64,000 bases of DNA from Metallyticus violacea (taxonomy: Eukaryota > Arthropoda > Insecta > Mantodea > Metallyticidae), in assembly GCA_030762175.1 (NCBI GenBank), contig CM060846.1, positions 238,938,012-239,002,011 on the forward strand, in the 5' to 3' direction. A model generated the notes under the pieces. That model did no database searches, was not told where the DNA came from, and saw only the letters and a list, made by a program, of their open reading frames with translations. Of the stretch, positions 1 through 10,936 are shown piece by piece. The translations under genes and the position numbers were made by a program. How positions within the stretch are numbered: position 1 is the stretch's first letter; every line of letters starts with the position of its first letter.

Positions 1-707
1 TTTTTTGGAATATGGTTTGTAATCCCAGAATTGCCTATAGCATGAAGGTGCCTTTTTCATACCCCTATCATTCTTCCTATTTAGTTGCTTGTTTTGGTTT
101 GTGCTGTATTACACTTGTATTGAACTCATTTTGGATATAGCTAAGGTATTAAAAGATATGACCTTTAAGAAACATGCTTAACCTAGACACCCATTTCAAA
201 CTGAGCTGTAAAGTTGGAGTTGTTCAATGTCGTGTTATTACAGTATGAGAAACCATAATGTGCTCATCCAGGCCACCTAGCAACAACTTCTAATTTGGAG
301 GTTAGGATTGTTGATTACTTGAACAGTAATGGAAAAGTAGCCCTTGTGAATACAATAAATTTCAGTCCTGTTGCCTCTAGGAGATTGCATTTTACAATCA
401 AACGCTCCCAGAACACCAAGAAAGAGGTACAGTGAAAGAAGTTATATAATTTGCAGTATAAATATGGGAATGTTATTTATCTTCCTCTTTTTGATGCAAT
501 TGCTGTGGAAACATTTCTAATTATCCTGAAAACATTAGATTCTGAAAAGAACCAGTAGCATAAATCCTTAACCTAACCAATAGGAGACAGCAAAAGAGAG
601 GGGCATGTTTTTGTTTAGCAAATTCTAACTTCTTTTGTATTTCATTCATAACCTTATGACAATAGCTTTTCGTGTCTTGTACCTCTTTCTGTAAAAAGGT
701 TTTTTTT

Positions 708-708
<1 letters not shown>
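1..708. other. Intronic sequence of the Doa-like gene, no feature seen
   Basis: AT-rich sequence upstream of the first recognised kinase exon. I see no exon with both a good acceptor and donor, and no recognisable repeat. The exon carrying the LAMMER motif that should precede 3967 is not visible anywhere between 1 and 3966, so it must lie left of the window. Confidence 0.5.
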
Positions 709-750
<42 letters not shown>

Positions 751-751
751 G
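709..751. repeat. (GT)n/(TA)n compound microsatellite
   Basis: A run of GT dinucleotides passes directly into TA dinucleotides. It lies in the intron and has no coding potential; the short open frames crossing it are artefacts of the repeat. Confidence 0.95.
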
Positions 752-885
752 TAATGTCAAAATCATTGCATCTTACAGCCCTTCCTGCATTAGGAACAAC
801 ATTTGAAAAGTCCAAATCTAGAGTTTTGAAATCTACAGCGAGATTTTCAGCTACCATTTTCCAACTATTAACAATTATTTTACTT

Positions 886-1164
886 ATTAAAATTTTTTAA
901 AAATTGTAATAACTTCAAAAAAAATTTAATATGGAACTAACACAGTGAAGCTCACATGAAATAAATCTGTCGTCTAACACTCTTCATGCTTCACTAACCT
1001 TAAAAACATTTGGTACCGGTTTCAAAGATATGCTATCTCCACCGTGGACAATTGGCCTTTTACACCAGTTGTCCACGGCCGAAGATGGAGATAGCGTATC
1101 TTTGAAACCGGTACCGAATATTTTTAAGGTTAGTGAAGCATTAAGAGTGTTAGGCGACAGATTT
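886..1164. mobile_element. Inverted-twin Penelope-like terminal fragment (non-coding hairpin)
   Basis: Two copies of the same terminal sequence face each other. The left arm (about 930-1053) and right arm (1065-1164) are inverted and nearly identical, separated by about 10 nt. A 13-nt direct repeat AATTATTTTACTT flanks the unit at 873-885 and 1165-1177 and reads as its target-site duplication. Terminal words CACAGTGAAGC and GTGAAGCATTAAGAGTGT are shared with the PLE copies near 6.6 and 50.4 kb, which identifies the family. There is no coding sequence. The right arm retains hammerhead-like elements; the left arm lacks exactly seven of those bases. Confidence 0.75.
1076..1116 (+). ncRNA. Degenerate hammerhead-ribozyme-like motif in PLE terminus
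   Basis: Seen: stem I strands CGG (1076-1078) and CCG (1114-1116); core box CCGAAGA (1079-1085) against consensus CUGANGA; stem II GAGATA/TATCTT with a GCG loop; GAAA followed by the self-complementary ACCGGT; then A as the base preceding cleavage. The U4-to-C change in the first box hits a position invariant in active hammerheads, so this copy is probably dead. The match rests on order and pairing, not on an alignment program. Confidence 0.5.
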
Positions 1165-1177
1165 AATTATTTTACTT

Positions 1178-2483
1178 TCAGCACAAGGAAAACGTGATGT
1201 TAAACATGACACAAGGTTTGATATGTTATTAAGTTAACATAGGTTGATGAAACAGAATAATAATAGTATAGCAGCTTGTTAACTTTAATATCTGTTAAGG
1301 AAACCAGCCTTTTGTCTTTGTTTCTTAAGCAAAGTCCTCATAAGATAATAATATTTCAAATCAATAATGACATTTGACTCAGTAACACTAATGTAGTCAA
1401 AGCCATTATGGGCTTGTGTTAAATGTATGCCAAAAATGTAGGACTTATCTGTCATACACTTAACACAACAACACTTTTTCGTAGATGGTAAAAGCATCAT
1501 CCATAGTTATCCAGTCGCGGCTTAGAACTTACTACTGGAACCATCTCACAAGAAATTTGCAGCTGTTCACCTGAGATAATATCTACAAATCTGAACTCAT
1601 GTCAAATAAGAGCACATTATATATGTGTGGACAATAGTAATAAAATATTTATGTGAACATATAAAAGATTATCATGTAGTATGACAAAACATACTCTCCA
1701 GGAAATATCCTAGATACGTTTCATTTCCACTTTATTATAAGCACCATCTAACAAAAGACAGTGATAAAAGTTAAGCTGCCTTCAGGTTGTAGAGTGATGT
1801 GCTAATTATGTGGCAAGATCTGTCAATCAGCTGGGTTTTTCCAGGGTTAAGAATGAAATGTAAGATGACAGGTTAAGCTAAGGACTACTAAGTTATACCT
1901 AGTTGATGGACACGTGTGAGCTGAAAAATATATTTCACTACATACTAACAATTCTGAATTCAAAAGTGTATAACTTAAACTAATACTTTATACTTTCCTG
2001 TAATTTAAAGTGTTTAGTTAAACAGTGTTTTTATGGATATTATTTTTATGTAAAAATTATTGAAATTAAATATAATGACCATAATACCCAAATTCTAGTT
2101 AAATCATTTTGCACACCTGTTAAGTGAAGCATTGATGCAACATTCTGTCGCCTTCATAGTGTTGCATATGTTTGTACCTTTTAAGAAATTAATTAATATA
2201 CATAATAAAATTCTTTCATCTGTACCATTCCTTGCACTATTATATTATTACATTAATATGAAAAATCATAATATTAAAGTATATAGAATGTTTCCATATT
2301 AGATTTTTGAATAATTGAATCAATTATTTAATACTTTGTAAGGAATGAATGTGTCATGATATTCTGTGAATACAAGAAACTAAAGAAAAAAAGAAGAGTG
2401 CAAGAAAGAAAAATATTAACTTTTCCATCTTTCCTAAGAATGTGTTTTGTTATTACAACACCCGTGACAGATACATTTATCAC
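1178..2483. other. Intronic sequence, nothing recognised
   Basis: AT-rich DNA with short stop-ridden frames in all directions. No splice-flanked exon or repeat was recognised. Confidence 0.45.
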
Positions 2484-2528
2484 CTCCATTCCTCCTCCTC
2501 CTCTTTTTTTTTTTTTTTTTCTTTTTTT
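2484..2528. repeat. Pyrimidine tract (CTCC then poly-T)
   Basis: A CTCCTCC-rich stretch followed by a long T run and CTTTTTTT. It resembles an acceptor-side tract, but the AG that follows (within AAGGAGGG) opens no plausible exon. Confidence 0.8.
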
Positions 2529-2686
2529 AAGGAGGGTACAGTTACAGCATATTGCACTACCTCTTTCTGTGTGAAACTACCACTTTCAGCATTTTTGTGA
2601 AGACAGAATTCTGCCTGTTAGATTTAAAAATTAGTTTGACATCCTTGCAAGTAGCACAGCACACTATAGATAATCAGGGTGAAGAT

Positions 2687-2738
2687 TTTTTTTTTTTTTT
2701 TGAGTAGTGTTTAATGCCCGTTTTTACTACTGAGGCCT
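2687..2738 (-). mobile_element. SINE2 3'-tail micro-insertion (52 nt)
   Basis: Read on the minus strand this is only the end of SINE2: CCTCAGTAGTAAAAACGGGC, then ATTAAACACTACTC and a poly-A. An 11-nt direct repeat AGGGTGAAGAT flanks it at 2676-2686 and 2739-2749. The flanking duplication shows that the short piece is an insertion in its own right and not a decayed full-length SINE. Confidence 0.8.
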
Positions 2739-2749
2739 AGGGTGAAGAT

Positions 2750-3377
2750 GATAGTGCTGCTTACCACCATGGGGAAAATTCAGTAACACAGCACTAAGCA
2801 GTATTTGGTGACTGTAACTGATGACTCGGTATCAAAATGGTGGAGAAACCATTTTAGAGCTCCACAATGAGAAGAAGAGAGTAAGGAAAAATACAAAGCC
2901 ATAAGTAGTTCTTATCTGCAACCTTATTCTTTTCCACAGTGTTGTTACCATATTCATCATATTATTCTCTAATTCCCTTTAAAGGTGATGCATAAAATCA
3001 CTCCTGTTACAAATGAAAAATGTTTGGATTTGAACTTGTTAATATTATCCAGAATCTTCATTTTGTGGAACGAAAATGTACATGCTTTTTGGAAATGGCT
3101 TTTACAAATCAAAAATAATAATTCTCATAGTTTGCTGAAACTTAAGTGTTAAGCATTTCAATGTACTTTATATTACTGTGTGTTTCTTTTGAGAATAATA
3201 TTGACTGTCAATAATTTTTTTACAGAACGGAAGTCAAAATATCCAGTATTTCATGTTTATATAGTATAATTTTATGATATTACTAAATATTTAAAGGGCA
3301 ATTTAATAGCAAACTGTTGAAAACATTTGTATTGTCCAGAGCTAATTAACAAGAAAACAAAAGATGCAATAAAATAT
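2750..3377. other. Intronic sequence, nothing recognised
   Basis: AT-rich; no repeat, exon or RNA recognised. Confidence 0.45.
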
Positions 3378-3850
3378 TTATTGTAGAGCATGCCTTTCAC
3401 GGCTGGTGTCAATTATGTGAACTGAGTCTTCCGGGCTGTAAGGCCATGCCATGCCGCCTAGATCAGATAGACAAACCAGCCATCACTGAGCTGAGGGAGA
3501 GCAAAAAATTGGTTTTCAAGACAGTGACATATTAGTTTCAATATCTCATTATCATCCTGTCCTATACTGAGAGGCAATTGAAATTCACAAACATAGAAAC
3601 AACTTTAATAAGAAAGAAGCTCTGAAAGTGCACTCAGCTTGGTATCTTGCCATACAAAATAGCAAGACAAAGAAACAATGCAAATTAATCAGCAACCAGC
3701 TGGCCACATGGAGGAGCTCTAGATCCAACCCCCTTAACCTAGCAAACCAATCAGAGCTCAGTTTCACAGGCACCCCTACTATATATAATGCTGGCCATTC
3801 CAACTAGTCAGTCACTGCCACATCTCCAAAAAGAAGAAGACTCATTTCAC
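3378..3850 (+). mobile_element. Penelope-like element remnant, C-terminal coding tail
   Basis: From about 3571 to 3808 a frame without internal stops encodes about 78 residues starting AIEIHKHRNNFNKKEALKV and ending TIYNAGHSN before a stop. The pattern 'REAIEIxKHxNNFNKKE' is characteristic of the region after the GIY-YIG endonuclease in PLE proteins. The preceding bases (about 3380-3460, including CTTCCGGGCTGTAAGG) may be flanking or terminal PLE sequence. Reverse transcriptase is absent. It sits about 120 bp upstream of a kinase exon, so it shortens the region available for splice signals. Family call is moderately sure; boundaries are approximate. Confidence 0.55.
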
Positions 3851-3966
3851 AAAATATTTATTCTTTTTTTACTTCTGTATTTTCTTTTTAATCTAGGGTT
3901 GAAGATTATAAAATAAGACAAGAAAAATTTAATTATCTTCTGAAATGAATTTTGCTTTGTTTGCAG

Positions 3967-4072
3967 GATGGCAAGAAAAACAAGAACGAAATATTTCTAT
4001 CATGGTAAATTAGATTGGGATGAGAAAAGTTCTGCTGGTCGATATGTGCGTGAGAATTGTAAACCACTTAGG
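3967..4072 (+). CDS. Doa: Doa/CLK LAMMER kinase, penultimate coding exon
   Basis: A dual-specificity CMGC kinase exon. LAMMER kinases phosphorylate SR splicing factors in the nucleus and cytoplasm. The acceptor TTTGCAG ends at 3966 and the donor GTAAGT begins at 4073. The exon enters with the last base of a codon and then encodes [19 protein letters not shown] followed by [16 protein letters not shown]. This matches the C-lobe segment after the LAMMER motif in animal CLK/Doa proteins ([33 protein letters not shown]). The exon ends in phase 0 and joins directly to RYQNSDDED of the terminal exon. The ATG at 3968 is an internal Met. The catalytic residues and the LAMMER motif are encoded upstream, outside the window. 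Confidence 0.95.
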
Positions 4073-4129
4073 GTAAGTTAATTGATATGTAATTAACGTA
4101 ATAAAATGTTCTAGGTCATTTATGCAGCT

Positions 4130-4615
4130 ACAAACATTATGAAGGGTTGTTCACAGTCCCTTGCATTGATTTGAAAAATGATAGTGGTACATGTACAAAG
4201 GTGAGGAATAAACCTGCATATGTGACACAAATACCTAAGGAAATTGAACCATTTTGGGAGGGCTATATCATAGATGGCAAAATATAATTACACTGTCATT
4301 ATGAAAACATTCAAGAAGCAAAATTTTACTGTGCCAAAGTATGTAATTAATTCCAAAGCACGTATAGTGAAAAAAAGTCCAAGTCTTTGGTCTCTATCAG
4401 TAATGCAGTCTGATAAATTGCACATGTTAGGGATTGCTTTAATAAATGTCAACTTCAATCGGGATATGAAGTTGGATAAATTGCACAAAAGCAAAATAAA
4501 CAAATTGTTGCCTTGTCTCACATTTCAGAATGTTGAACATTGGGAGCTGTATGAGAATTACCTTGCAGGAGAAAGATTGAAATTTGTGGTCAATTTGGAT
4601 GACGCTATTTAATAA
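4130..4615 (+). pseudogene. Unassigned coding-like remnant, possibly Tc1/mariner-type
   Basis: A 112-residue frame (4274-4612) lies in intronic sequence. It contains VKKSPSLWSLSVMQSDKLHM, a basic stretch KLDKLHKSKINK, and ends YENYLAGERLKFVVNLDDAI. A helix-turn-helix-like segment, a short charged linker and a hydrophobic strand ending in DD loosely recall the N-terminal half of Tc1/mariner-type transposases. The usual motifs are not clear enough to name a family. Length and composition exceed its neighbours, but chance is not excluded. Confidence 0.3.
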
Positions 4616-6610
4616 AAGTAGATGAAGCTGCTATAGATGAAGTCAATACATTGTGTCTTAAAGTTAATATACTATCATACAAAGATAAAATAAAACACAA
4701 GTATTACCTACTTCATTAAGTAGTATTGAGTATTTATTTACTTAGGATACATTTGTATGAGATATCTTAATGACTGCAACAAACCCTTTGTAATTTACTT
4801 AAGTCTAAATCGTAAAAAAAAAAAAATGAAAAATGAAAAATGTTACATTGCTGAAACAAAACATTTTCTTATCACAGGAGACAGTTATAATGGGAAGTTT
4901 CTCTGATTCCAATTTATTACTTGGACGTTGCAGCTCTGAAAGACACTAGCCCAAGCACATAAGGGTAAGGCATCTAGTCATACTTTCCATTTCCTCAAGG
5001 AACTTAAACAGGAATCAGAAAGTCATGCCACATCTTTTAGTGACATTCCCTTGAAATCACCTAAAGGAGCTTTCATGGATTTTTGCAACTTCAAATTCCT
5101 GAAAAGGGTACTGGAATCAAGATTTTTGTTACCATTGATGGCCTATGGATAGTCAGTGAGAAGTAGTGGAGAAATAGAGTATGACAATACATAAAACTTT
5201 CTCTGGTGGAATATGAAATTGAAATCATTCAATAATTCAAAATATCTGTGGAGGGATATAGGCATAAGAATGAAGGCAAGTTATTATGAATGAATGAATT
5301 TTGTTTCAGCAAATAACATTACAATTAAATTTACGTGTTCCTCCCAACTTTTATAGCTAGTTTCCTAACTTAATAATTTATATCAATTGAAAAATTACAC
5401 ATTTTCAATAAATAGTCATTTAGTTTTGTTTATTTAATTGACTGGACCCTACACTTTGGCTCATCAGCAGTTTCCTACTAGAATATCCAGAAGACTTGGG
5501 TTCAACTACTCTATTGAAATTAAAGTTTATTACAAATATCTCAACAAACTACTTGATATACTGCACTCAAATTTACATGCATTTCAATGAATTTATTTCT
5601 TAGAACTAATTTCATGCAATTTTCACATACAAGTAGCCTGTTAAAATTAAAGTAAACAATTCGCATTTCAATGATCTCAATAAATGTAAACTTACTACAA
5701 TTGAAACATTTAAATTTCTCACTTAATCACCCTGTATGGAATTGCATTCCTTCCGTACCCATTAAATTAACACCAGGTTGCTTATTTGAAAATGTAATAG
5801 GGATATTTATTCACTCCTAGAGGGTGCAATTTTCTACATTGTTGTTCCCATTTGTTTTGCCCACCTTCCGTAACCATTTTTGTCTCACCTTGCCTATGTA
5901 TTTTCCAACTTTCTTAATAGATATTAAATTCTTCTGCCTCTTATTTTATTTGGTAATTTTTCCCATGCAAATTACTATATTTACAATGAAATCAATCTGA
6001 ACATTATTGCTGCTGTAGCTATGAGTTTATAATGGTTCAAAATACTTTTGTGTTATCAGCTGTGAACTCTATGGCAACACTGCCTCAGATTATAAAACAG
6101 TATTGCCAACTTCACGCATAGCTGACAAGTAACACTTACAGCAACTGGACTGTAGTCGGGTTTGCTTCAATCATGAATTCATATACAGTCATCTCCTAAT
6201 AATTTGCAATTCATCTTCTCTTCTTTGTTTATTTTAATTTAAATTAGTATTATTTATATCAATATATATATATATATAAAATACTTCACCTTTACTTGCC
6301 TTTACTTCATTGGTCATCTTTCTCCAATTTTTGCATGTAATGTAACTTTCTGCCTTCAACAGAAGCCATCCCTCTCCTCAATTTTTTGCACATAATGCAT
6401 TGGAAACAAGCTTCCCATGGTTACTTCCTTCAGTAGCATTATGAGTAGTATGACTGATGTCTAGTATTACTGTATATGCTTCTATCGTGTGTGGAAAATG
6501 GTGATGACTTTTTGTTTACTGACATTGTTTTCCTACAAAATTTGCATGCTAAAACCAGGAAAAATAAACTGTCTTCAAAAATACAAGCAAAACTCACTGA
6601 TTAAAAAATA
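4616..6610. other. Intronic sequence, nothing recognised
   Basis: AT-rich with a short (TA)n run near 6262-6280. No repeat or exon recognised. Confidence 0.45.
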
Positions 6611-6611
6611 A

Positions 6612-7833
6612 ATTGGAACTCGCACAGTGAAGCCAATCATATAATTGATATTATTGTATGATTTAGTTGAACTAAACACTCTTAATGCTTCACTTGCGTG
6701 TCATAATGTATAGAACTGGTTTCCAGAACATTGGTTCTCATCATCAGCTAAAATTCAAATCAGATAATTTGTTGAGCTGTGGGAATGTGTATTCCACTCT
6801 GGTGGCAGTGTGATAAACTCGTAGTTTGTGTTTTCATCCCCAGCAGTGTTGAAGTTCATTATACTAGCTTTATATTTGTAGATGTAGACTTTCTCCCAGG
6901 TTGCTAGTTCTGTAGGTCCTTGTACTGATTTTAATAATTTTGCTTTATTCATTATGTCTTGATTTTGTGTCCAAAAAGATGTGTTACTGCTGATTTCTCT
7001 ATTTGCTTGTACTTTATGTTCCTGAAATGTTCCCTTAACCGTGTGCCTATGTTTCTCTTTGTTTTTCCAATGTAGATTTTTTCACATTCTGCACAACTTA
7101 TTTTGTAAATACCTGCCTTTTTCTCTTATGGAATACTATCATTAGCATTGTTTATTAGTAAGTTTTTAATATTAAATCTATTAACTGGTGCCAACCTGAT
7201 ATTAAAATCTTTAAGAATATACTGAAATTTTTTTGTAGCCCATGGATGATATGTGAATTTTTTAAAAATTAGCTAATCTTTTCTTGTTGAAAGTGTTGTG
7301 GTTTCTTTGATACATTTTTGTCTCTTGAATTTCTGCACCTTTTTGTGTACTAGTTCTTATTTAAAACCATTTTAACTGGTGTTTCTTCTATTTGTTTGTA
7401 TTCATTTTATTATTCTTCTTTGCTAATTTGTAGGTTAACTAGTTGGTGTGTTAAACTGTTGATAACTGCATGTTTCTGCACATTGGGATTGAAACAGTCA
7501 GCTTTGATGTGATTATCTGCATGTGTATTCTTTCTGTATATTCCAGATTTCTTCGACGTTTCATTATTTTAATATCAAAGAATGGCAACATGTTATCTGT
7601 TTCTGTTTTGTATGTAAACCATATGTTTCTATCTTGTATATTCAAAGTTTTAAGGCATCATTAATGAGTTTTTTGTTAACTATGGCAAATATATCGTCGA
7701 CATATCTGTATCATATTTTAAATATGTATGGTAAAGCTGAGTTGATGTGTGTTTCAAATCTGCTCATGAAGAGGTTAGCTAAAACTGGAGATAAGGGGCT
7801 GCCCATAGTAAGTCTTGCTTGTTGCTTATAAAA
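6612..7833 (-). mobile_element. Penelope-like element, family A, 5'-truncated copy
   Basis: Read on the minus strand, the order is reverse transcriptase, linker, GIY-YIG endonuclease, C-terminal tail, ribozyme-like terminus. RT pieces: LTMGSPLSPVLANLFMSRF and RYVDDIFA (both catalytic Asp kept, near 7690-7710). Then a segment related to TETDNMLPFFDIKIMK (7451-7645), TYHPWATKKFQ with LAPVNRFNIKN (about 7190-7260), and endonuclease AGIYKISCAECEKIYIGKTK (about 7060-7130). The C-terminal frame 6755-6952 ends with ELATWEKVYIYK and FITLPPEW. Stops and frame breaks show it is dead. N-terminal RT is missing. It abuts a plus-strand PLE fragment, giving head-to-head order. Confidence 0.88.
6711..6750 (-). 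ncRNA. Hammerhead-ribozyme-like motif of PLE family A
   Basis: On the minus strand: stem I TAG (6748-6750) pairs with CTA (6711-6713); core box CTGATGA (6741-6747) is the exact consensus; stem II AGAAC/GTTCT has a CAAT loop with U·G and G·U pairs below it; GAAA follows. Stem III would be ACC/GGU as in sister copies, but here one base has changed (ACCAGT), weakening it. The order and spacing match a type I hammerhead with minimal stem III. It follows the C-terminal coding region, the place where such ribozymes occur in PLEs. Confidence 0.65.
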
Positions 7834-7844
7834 TTATAAGATAC

Positions 7845-8289
7845 TCACCATATTTAATAGTCTCACTTTCAGATTAACAAACCTACCAATAAGAAGACAG
7901 AATACAATTCTGAGTACCATAAAATCATAGGTATTACAGAAATAGATCTGGTCAACAAGGAAATAGAAAAATTCAAAAAAACAAAAACAAACAAAAGATA
8001 TTATCACCACATTAAAAGATCATGTATATAAGAAATTCACATTTCATACATGGGCATACCAAAAATTCCAGAAGATTTTTAAAGAGGCGAGCAATATTTT
8101 GGCTCCAGTAAACAAATGTAGTTTAAAAACCCACATCCTAAAAACCAACATAAATGACAAAATTCTTCCAGGAAAACATTCAGGCATTTACAAAATCGAT
8201 TGCAAAGACTGCAATATGAAATTCATAGGCAAAACAAAAAGAAATATTTCCATGCATGACCATGAACATTACCATTACCATGCATCATA
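7845..8289 (+). mobile_element. Penelope-like element, plus-strand fragment
   Basis: Read on the + strand, TWAYQKFQKIFKEASNILAP is followed by VNKCSLKTHIL and, in the 63-residue frame 8099-8290, SGIYKIDCKDCNMKFIGKTK. This is the linker and the first part of the GIY-YIG endonuclease. The sequence is more diverged from family A than family A copies are from each other, so it may be another subfamily. The fragment stops just after the endonuclease core, where a hAT remnant begins. Placed tail-out against the minus-strand copy on its left, it repeats the head-to-head arrangement seen elsewhere in the window. Confidence 0.8.
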
Positions 8290-9230
8290 ATGTCTTTGAG
8301 AATCTGTTGGAAACTGTGAGCTTAAAGAATCGCGTCTTTCAACTTTACCACAACTGTTCGAATTCATTTTAGATCACAGTATCGGTAAATGCTGAAGATT
8401 CTTTTCACTTTACTTAATACTTGAAAGGTACTTGTGATGCGTTTGAATTGTGTTATTCCTATCGGCTGTTGTAATTTATTTTCAGCTGTATATTTGACCA
8501 TTCTTACGTAAGGTATCTTTTCTCCGGCAGGCTCCGAATACTATACAACATAAAAACATTGACCTCGAAGGGTGTAATGGTATTCCTGAATCTGCTATTT
8601 TAAGATGGCCCCATTTTGCATTCGAAAATCCGAATGAAAAGATCGTTTTATATTCAGATAAATGCACTATTCTGGAAGACAGGTTTTTCCGGTGAATGCA
8701 GCAATATGTTGACAATAAGTTAATGCTTGCCATAACCTTCATTTTATTGTCTAAACGTAAATTTCTGCCTATAAGACAGGCTGCAGCATCAGTACAAATT
8801 CCAGTGTAGTTTTTTTCCATTTGAGAACTCTCCTCAGTGAAACTATTTAAAACTTCGAAGTTTCACTGAAAAGTAAAGTCGTGGGTAATTTAGAAACTCT
8901 TAAATGTCTTCCATTGTGCCTTTTTCATCATTGTTAATATATTGTACATATGTAAGTAAAATGTGTTCTGAATGTCAGTAGATTCATCTAGTTGCAGTAT
9001 AAACAACTTTTATTTTTTACATTTTTATCAATGATTTGATGTTTTGTATTTTTTGTCATGTCAAATATCAGCCTTTTGACTGTATCATTTGATAATGGAT
9101 TATCTTTCGTTTTACTGGTAGCAGTCCTGGCCTAATATTTCATTACAAGCAGCATTCAAAAAAGGCTTAACGAGTTCTTTGCCATTGGAATAGGGTATCT
9201 TTACATTTAGCTGACTGCAATTTTAGGATG
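8290..9230 (-). mobile_element. hAT transposase remnant (ZBED5/SCAND3-like)
   Basis: On the minus strand, pieces in order include QLDESTDIQNTFYL (about 8945-8990), then a 112-residue frame 8482-8820 with YTGICTDAAACLIGR and CCIHRKNLSSRIV. These match the 'LDESTD', 'GxCTDGAxAM' and 'CxIHREAL' blocks of hAT-type transposases and the ZBED5-like proteins derived from them. Upstream weak matches extend to about 9215. Frames are broken many times and the dimerisation block is not clear, so this is a dead element in the kinase intron. Confidence 0.7.
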
Positions 9231-9234
9231 CTAT

Positions 9235-9285
9235 GAGGAGGAGGAAGAAGAAGAAGGAGGAGCAGGAGAAGAAGAAGAAAAGGAA
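9235..9285. repeat. GAG/GAA purine-rich microsatellite
   Basis: Imperfect GAG and AAG triplets, purine only on the + strand. It lies at the edge of the hAT remnant. Confidence 0.9.
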
Positions 9286-9514
9286 AACGTTGTTTTAGTT
9301 TTCTTTTTTATTTTAAATGTATATTTTTTAAGCATAAAAATTCAGTTTGTTGACTAAAGCGAGATGTTTTGTATTGACATGTGAGCAAGTCCATTGCTTT
9401 AAAGCTAATTTTCCAGGATGGTAGTGCAAATGACAAATTAAGGTTGCAGCAGGTCATCAGCATTAGAGCACTGTATAAAACCAGAATTTAAATAGCTGTC
9501 TATTCAGCTATTCA

Positions 9515-10936
9515 GATTACATACCTATGCCATGTCTTGAAGATCAACAGGAATGCTTTGGTGATGTGTATTTCGAAGGAACTCGTGAAAAGATCTGCTA
9601 GAAATGGAGACAAAGGGTTTCCCATAGCTAGGCTGAAAACTTGTTGGTAATATTTTTCATTGAACCTGAAGATGTTTTGTTAATGCAAATATCAGTTAGT
9701 TTCAGTAAACCTTCTACTTCTTCTGATTTTAAGTTTATAGATGTTAACCATTTTTTTAGAATTTGCATTAAGTTTTCTATTGGAATGCTAGGAAATAAGG
9801 CTTTCACGTTGAATGACACCATTATATCACCAGTTTTTATTTTGAAGTTTTTTGACTAGCTCAAATGGGTTTTTAATGGTTAAACTTTGGTTTTTTTTAA
9901 ACGAATTGAAAATGATGATCAGTTTTTTTGCTAGTTGGTATGTAGGGAGTTTATGTTATTTATTATTGGTCTCATGCTGTTATCATTTTTGTGTATTTTT
10001 GGAAGTGCATAAAGTCTGGGTATTACCGGGTTGCTCTGTGTGAGTTTTATTTTTTCTGTAGTGGACAGTATATTCACTTCGTTTAATGTTTGAGTCAAGT
10101 TTTTTGTGCATCTGTTGAGTGGATTCTTTTAAATTGGTTAATAGGCTTCTCCCATTAACATATTCTCTATTCTATTTTTGTGCTCTTCCTGGTCAAAAAT
10201 GACAATTTTATTTTCTTTGTCTGCTTTTGTATTTATTACTGGTTTTTCTTTTAACATTTTTAATGTACTTCTGTAGTTTTTTAATTTATTTTCATTTTTT
10301 ATGTTTTCCAAAATGTTTTCACATTTCATCTTCACAAACGATTTTTCGCTATTTTTTAAGGTGGTGCGTGGCTGTGTAGATGTCCGCTATGTATTCCTGT
10401 ATTTTTTCTGAAAAATCTACACATCTTTTGAGGTCTTTGTTTAGGAACTGAATTTCTTTGTTTGAAAATGTGGAGCTGGTGAGATTAATTACATTGTTTA
10501 TTGTTTATGCCCATGGGATTGGTACAGTTTTGGTTTGGTGTTTTTGTAGTTTGTGCAGTTTCTTTTTTAGTTTTTGGTTCTTTATTTCATGTGGTTCTTT
10601 AAATATTGATGTAAATTTCACTGTAAGTTTGTCCATAAATGTGAGCCTAATGTTTCGGATAGTTTTAGATGTGAAGCATACATTTTTAAGTCATTTTCAT
10701 TTAATTTTTTGTATTGTAGACTTTTTTTCTATTTCTATTACTCTTTTCTCAGCTGCTTTTTGATGAATGCTATTGTCTATTTTAACCATTTTTCTTACAA
10801 ATTTAGGGGCGACTTTATATTTTAGGCATAATTTCAGGAAGTTATGTTAGCTGCAATGTGTCTCTTCTTAATTTGTAAAGTAGGTTTTTTTATATCCCGT
10901 TTTGTGTTATTTATTGTGTTAACTAGTCCTAAGTTT
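9515..10936 (-). mobile_element. Penelope-like element, family B, N-terminal reverse-transcriptase half
   Basis: On the minus strand: PVINTKADKENKIVIFDQEE (10138-10335), then MVSFNVKALFPSIPIENLMQ and ICINKTSSGSM (9628-9822), then MGNPLSPFLADLFTSSF and TWHRYV near 9520-9650. These are the N-terminal 'KADK' block and early RT motifs. The copy ends just at the YVDD region, so thumb and endonuclease are missing. The deduced protein is closer to the 53-55 kb pair than to family A. Its other edge (about 10937) joins an inverted piece of the family terminus, again a head-to-head arrangement. Confidence 0.85.

Noticed and set aside
2484..2540. Splice acceptor for an additional kinase exon
   Set aside because: The pyrimidine tract is long, but the sequence after the AG has no kinase similarity and no donor at a suitable distance.
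4288..4521. Minus-strand 77-codon frame opposite the 4274-4612 frame
   Set aside because: Shadow frame; no motif and no splice context.
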